From Lunularia cruciata (lineage: Eukaryota; Streptophyta; Marchantiopsida; Lunulariales; Lunulariaceae), in NCBI GenBank assembly GCA_948567375.1, contig OX419757.1, positions 12,724,974 through 12,788,973 of the forward strand: a stretch of 64,000 nt of DNA, in the 5' to 3' direction. The translations under genes and the position numbers were made by a program. Shown piece after piece: positions 59,250-64,000 of this stretch (positions are counted from its first letter, which is position 1; each line of letters begins with the position of its first letter). The notes beneath the pieces are model-generated. The model ran no database searches. It was not told where the DNA came from and saw only the letters and a list, made by a program, of their open reading frames with translations.

Positions 59250-59807
59250 ATAATCAGATTGCTTACCACTCTCAACTCAACTCAACTCAAATCAGTACTC
59301 GATCTGTCACTCTATAAACTGCCAACAATTGGGCACTGATTACAGTCAAGCCACACCCACTCAAGCATAGAGAATCCAGGTGACGCTCGCCGGCCTTTGT
59401 CTACCATAGCCAAGAACTCAAAGGCTCAACATCAGAGAAGTGAGCTCTCTGGAGCTCACCTTCGAAACTATACTCCCTGGACTCGAGCTAGCACTGAAAC
59501 CCTAATGGTCTCGCTGACGGCACACTCAACGGTGCGAATGGTGCAAAGTGACAGTGGGCCCCATCGTGAAGTCAGTACCCCAAACACCAAATCTAACCAT
59601 CGGAAAGTAGTCTTTGAGAAAGTGCTAGAATAACTCTAACTACTATCACTAGAACTCCAGTGTCTGAGCATCTAGATGCGGCACTACAAATGGTGTGATA
59701 GTTGTCGTGCGTACATACATTGCTACACAACATACATCGCTATCAACATCATACACTATAGAAACACAACTCACGCATAAGTCATACATAGACTCTAAAG
59801 TGCCACA
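59250..59807 (-). repeat. Probable 3' LTR of the PHD-bearing element
   Basis: On the minus strand it begins TGTGGCACTT at 59807 directly after a purine tract (GCTAGGAGGGCGAT). Its other end is placed near 59250, where the next repeat copy begins. The matching 5' LTR lies outside the window, so the limits are provisional. Confidence 0.5.
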
Positions 59808-59976
59808 ATCGCCCTCCTAGCTGGCGGTTAGGTCCCTCTAACTCTAGATAGCCATCTACTCTAAGTATATGGTATACCTTCTAATGGGCAAAGATCAAGA
59901 GGTCGGGTGCTATGGAGCCCCATCGTTAGTCACATGTCTGCAATCTATACCATATAAAGAATGAACTAGCTATAGG

Positions 59977-60321
59977 TCAAGTACATCTAGGACATAACCA
60001 CTGTCCCTGAGGAACCACCGTGAGGGGAGGAGTCATACATGCCATATGCCATCCTCTCAAACAACTATCACACACTAACATAGTAGCAGCTCCACCAGTA
60101 GAGCCACATAACATACACCTCAAGCCTGCACGTACAAGTGCCAAGCTTGGGTCCATAGTACCATCAATGTTTGGGAGGTGGCATGGCGTACAATCGCGCA
60201 CATGATCCTTCCAAATAACACCATCATGTCCTTCTAACACAAGGACTCCAGATGGCAAAACCTCACGCACTTTCAAGATAGTGCGGCTTGTAGAAACATC
60301 AAGTGTCGTTGGTGCTGTCTG
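59977..60321 (-). pseudogene. Pol C-terminal tail with PHD finger
   Basis: The frame continues from integrase past a single TAG. It first has a GPY-like part (TILKVREVLPSGVLVLEG, then DGVIWKDHVRDCTPC). A PHD finger follows at 60117-59983 with all eight zinc ligands in canonical spacing (C-x2-C-x11-C-x2-C-x4-H-x2-C-x14-C-x2-C). It contains MLVCDSCLRGWHMACMTPPL and QWLCPRC. PHD fingers read histone H3 tails; here the finger takes the place that the chromodomain has in chromoviruses, so a targeting role is a reasonable inference. The stop at 59977 follows the last Cys by one residue. Confidence 0.85.
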
Positions 60322-61266
60322 CTATAGATATACATAGTTGCATGGATGAAATCGATGGATTGAGGGTCTATAACCTCCTCCTTGATTGGTAGCATAGTGT
60401 AAAGTATCTCTATGCTGAGCAATCGCCAAGTTCTCAAAGGCCATCGGCATCACTCTTCGAAAGATCTCTACCCACTGAGAACATGCGCTCATCCATACAT
60501 CGGGGTCATCCAAGTCCAAAACTATAGTAGCATCTCGACGAATGGCTACAAGTAAATCTAGATCTCGTCCATAGAGTAGAAAGTGTGGAGAGAAGGATGC
60601 TAAGGAGGCTTGCCGGCTGAACCGATAGCCCATGGCCAACCAAGGTAACTGGAGATCCCAATCTCCCAAGTGGCCTCTCTACAAACTATACTTTTGCAAT
60701 CCTCTCTTCACCGTCTGAACCACTCTCTCTGCTAAGCCATCTGCCTCAGGGTGATCTCGGGATGTAGTACAATGATCAATCAAAGCCTTGTCACACAAGA
60801 CCTGAAACTCCTCCAAGAACTTTGTACCTTGATCAGTCAAAACCTCAGCTGGTGCACCAAAATGACTAAGAACTCAATCCATGAACGAGTAAGCTGTCCC
60901 TTCACTAGACTTGTCAGGAAGTGCCACCAACTCAATCCACTTGGAGAAGTGCTCCACCATCACCAAAACATACCAATGATGTCTCACAGTCAACGGTAAA
61001 GGTCCGGCAAAGTCCAAACTCCAACGGTAATCCAATCCCATGATAGGTAATGGGTGTAAATGTGGCATAGGAGCATTGAATGATGCTCTAACTCGGTCAC
61101 AAACCACACATCTGGCAACAAACTGCTGTACCTCGGTCTGTATACCGTGCCACCAATAATGACTTTGGAGTAAGCTATATGTACGCTTTACTCCAAAATG
61201 TCGTAGCTCCTCATGAGCATGACGGACCAATTGTGGCCTCTGAGATGGAAGTGGTACTACTTGCAC
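60322..61266 (-). pseudogene. Integrase of the PHD element
   Basis: The zinc domain reads HAHEELRHFGVKRTYSLLQ with CVVCDRVR near 61190-61090. The core keeps all three acidic residues: SLDFAGPLP, a LTDQGTKF segment near 60830, and HPEADGLAERVVQT near 60740. A stop at about 60874 and another near 60670 break the frame. The C-terminal part (LLYGRDLDLLVAIRRDA) ends at an in-frame TAG at 60322-60324, after which the same frame continues into the PHD finger. Confidence 0.85.
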
Positions 61267-61278
61267 TCTACCATCCTC

Positions 61279-62975
61279 TCATACACGCAAAAGGTGTCTA
61301 CCCTCCAATCTGAACCATCTAGCTCGCTGAAGAACACGGTCTCTCTCCTTGGCCCCAACTGTGCCACCCACAACACCAGTGCAAAGATAGTCCATCACTA
61401 AGACATCATCATGAATGTCCCACTGAGCTATACCAATATCTTCACTCTTTAGATTTTTTACCTCAATAACCCCTCTTGTATGCGCCGAGAGAGATACCAC
61501 CAAAGCCTTTGCAAATATACACAGAAAGGCCGATGCATGCCAATCTGGCACCATCTCCTCATCTGTCTCACCATGCAAACGTGATCCGGTCTGATCCTGC
61601 TGGCTGGGACATGGGTTTCTACTCAACCCATCTGCATCACGGTTCACCACTCTAGGTCTGTGAACAACCATGAAATCATACTCTTGTAAAATCAGAGCCC
61701 ATCCTGCAAGCTTCCCTGAAAGCTTGTCGGACTCCATCAACCACTTCAGCGGCTGATGATCAGTGATGAGAGTGAAGGGGTTACCAAATAGGTAATATCA
61801 AAAATGTGCTACTACCCAAACTACTGCCAAGCACTCTCCCTCATATGAACTATACTTTGCCTCCGCTGAATTGTTGGAGCGACTAGCATAGGCCACCATA
61901 AACTCCTTCTCCTCATCATCATGCTGGGTGAGCACCGCTCCAAGCCCCAACATACTCCAATCAGTGTGAACCTGAAATGGTCGTCCCCTGATCGGTCTCC
62001 TCAAAATAGGACCAGATGTCAACCTCTCCTTGAGCTCTACAAAAGTTCTATCTTGCTCATCTCCCCAACACCACTCCTATGTAAGCTTGGTCAGCTTCGT
62101 CAAGGCCTTGGCAATGGCACTAAATCCTCTAACATAGCGGCGATAGAAATTTGCCAACCCAAGGAATTCTTGCACTCTACTTACATCCGTAGGCCAAGGA
62201 ATACGTGCAATAGCCTCCACCTTGGTCTGCTGAACACCAAGTCCTCTGGGGTAGATAGTGTGACCCAAATACTCAACCTGCTTGTGGAAGAACCTACACT
62301 TCCCAGGATGTAATTTGAGTCCATGAGATCTCAACCTCTCAAACACCTCCAACAATTGTCTCTCATGCTCCTCCATAGTAGTGCTATAAACCAAAATGTC
62401 ATCAATATAGCACCGAGCAAAATCCAATCCAGCTAGGATCCTATCCATGACCCTCTTGAACTTAGCAGGAGCGTTCTTTAACCCAAGAACCTCCACTGAT
62501 ATAACACATCCTTGCCGTGAGGATCAATAGCCCAAATTGTTGTCTTGGACTTATCCTCCTCCTTGATTGGCAACTGATGATATCCCGCTTGAAGATCCAA
62601 AGTATTGAAGATCTTTGCATGCCCAATCGCATCAAAAATCTCCTCCGGTGTAGGCATGGCATACCGATCAGCCCTAGTCTGTCGGTTGATAGGAAGGTAA
62701 TCTCCACACATCCGCCTATGTGTATAGTTGCCATGCATATCCTTCTTGGCTGGCATCACTGTCGCTGATGCATACTCTCCATGTGAAATCTCCACCAAAC
62801 TAGCCTCAAAAAGATCACTACTCTGGCTCTGAATCAATGTCCTCTCCATCTCACTATATTGATAAGGACATTGGAAAACTGGTGTGTCGCTAGTCAGCTC
62901 AATCCGTATACCAGGTCCCTTCAAAGCACCCAAATCCTTCATACTGAAGGCAAAACAACTCGTGTGACTCCTCAA
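61279..62975 (-). pseudogene. RT and RNase H of the PHD element
   Basis: RT begins near 62900 (LTSDTPVFQCPYQYSEMER), with GEYASATVMPAKKD, RMCGDYLPINRQTRADRYAM, LDLQAGYHQLPI and catalytic CYIDDILVYS near 62400. A frameshift near 62490 splits it. The RNase H follows (VHTDWSMLGLGAVLTQ and EAKYSSYEGECLAVV near 61970-61840) and ends near 61630 (NRDADGLSRNPC). Stops near 62078, 61798 and 61740 interrupt it. Confidence 0.85.
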
Positions 62976-62989
62976 GAACCTCCAAACCC

Positions 62990-63992
62990 TCCGTCTTTCC
63001 TCTCTAGTACGCTTGGATCCAAGATCTGGCTCCCAAGTATCCTCTGTAACTGTAGTAGGAGTGGAAGACGTACTGACTGGCTGCTACACTGGGCCCTTGG
63101 GAGCAATAGTGTCATGCTCCCGACCACTAGAGGTCCCAACCTCTGTGTGAAAAACTCCCTCCACTTTGGCTGCAAGCTCCACACGTCCTCTAGCTACATC
63201 CCATGTGGACCAAGGGTGTAATCCAAGTAGCCCACGCTCACCTGGATGGACTCCAAGTAGACCACTCTCCCTAGTAGCTATTGGATGATTCCAAAGAATA
63301 CCATGTCCACTCGGTCCATTGCCCCCAGCATGTGCCTGAATTGTCTCGATAGGCACAGGGCTCACAAGTGTCCGAGTGGTGATGCCTGTCAAGCACATCC
63401 TACGCTCATCTGCCAAGCCAAGGCTCACAATCCAGGTCTATAGCCTGACCTAACACCTGACGCCTAGATGCCTCTAACACTGTTGGAACAGCGGTAATAC
63501 TGGTGCAAAAACCCATCGCCCGCTTTCTCTCATCAGTGTTGGGCTCCACCAACTACTGTAACTGTGAGTCCCAAACAAGCCCTGGTCCTCCCTCTTGAAA
63601 AGCATGAGAGCCTAGGAAACTCATGAGTGTGGGAAATGTAGCTCTAGGCTGTCCAACTAGGTTCACCACTGCCATAGGTGACCTATCAGCCATTACCATT
63701 GCCCAACATCCAAGATATCATCAACAAGAATGTGGTCAAGTAGCTGAATCCCATCATAAGCGCACTGTGGAACCTCTCTGGGTAAGAGGTTCGTCCACCA
63801 AAGACGAAGATGATGAGCCCGTGATCCCACTCTGGCTGCATCTAACAATACAGCAAGTCCCATCCAAGAATGGACCTGATGTGTACTAGCCACCACTCTA
63901 GTGCGAGAATCACCCATCAAAGGAACATTCTCCAAAAGGTAAGCTGGAGAAACAGATTGATGAACCTGGAGATGTTGAAGTATGTGTAACAT
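62990..63992 (-). other. Gag or linker region of the PHD element, unrecognised
   Basis: Several short minus-strand frames (for example near 63992-63693 and 63428-63084) cover this stretch without a zinc knuckle or other motif that I recognise. By position it should hold gag and protease. Confidence 0.4.
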
Positions 63993-64000
63993 CTCCCAAA

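Larger units (their letters stand above)
59250..63992 (-). mobile_element. Ty3/gypsy element with a PHD finger at the end of Pol, cut by the window edge
   Basis: On the minus strand: a gag or linker region (63992-62990, unrecognised), RT, RNase H, integrase, a PHD finger, a purine tract and a probable LTR. The element is decayed by stops and frameshifts but every pol domain is readable. Its family differs from elements 1-3 (RT near CYIDDILVYS; integrase near HPEADGLAERV). The 5' LTR is not in the window. Confidence 0.82.

Noticed and set aside
59140..59810. Repeats considered as a CRISPR-like array
   Set aside because: Only two long imperfect copies exist, in a eukaryotic retrotransposon context.

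Overview
This is a stretch of nuclear DNA from a land plant, probably a seed-free plant such as a bryophyte (weak inference). The plant assignment rests on a KNOX-type MEINOX gene, a plant-type D-arabinose 5-phosphate isomerase with GT-AG introns, and plant-style Ty3 and Ty1 retrotransposons. I saw no bacterial operons, rRNA, tRNA genes or CRISPR arrays. Host genes are sparse; most of the window is retrotransposon sequence of several ages.

Layout. 1-3.1 kb: one minus-strand gene for an unknown protein with a hydrophobic N-terminus. 3.1-8.1 kb: no convincing gene, but a near-perfect foldback at 6.0 kb. 8.1-10.1 kb: a decayed minus-strand gene for a coiled-coil protein. 10.5-33.8 kb: a three-level nest of Ty3/gypsy elements. 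A chromodomain element (element 1, plus) was split in its chromodomain by a second family (element 2, plus), which was then split in gag by another copy of its own family in reverse orientation (element 3, minus). A truncated tandem relative of element 1 abuts its right end. 34.5-37.4 kb: a minus-strand multi-exon gene of unknown function with coiled-coil-rich segments. 40.4-49.5 kb: plus-strand exon-like ORFs and then a KNOX gene that keeps KNOX1 and KNOX2 but ends with no visible homeodomain; its second intron contains a complete Ty1/copia element with a matching 5-bp target duplication. 51.1-52.6 kb: the isomerase gene (minus, three exons, apparently intact). 53.6-56.3 kb: a broken non-LTR retrotransposon with an N-terminal C2H2 finger. 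56.5-59.1 kb: AT-rich sequence with no supported gene. 59.1-64.0 kb: a decayed minus-strand Ty3/gypsy element whose Pol reading frame ends in a canonical PHD finger; it runs off the right edge.

How parts relate. The host genes show no evident shared pathway: sugar-phosphate metabolism (isomerase), developmental transcription control (KNOX) and two unknowns. The most notable items are the homeodomain-less KNOX gene with a long N-terminal region, the PHD-tailed retrotransposon, and an extra zinc-knuckle ORF placed upstream of gag in elements 2 and 3.
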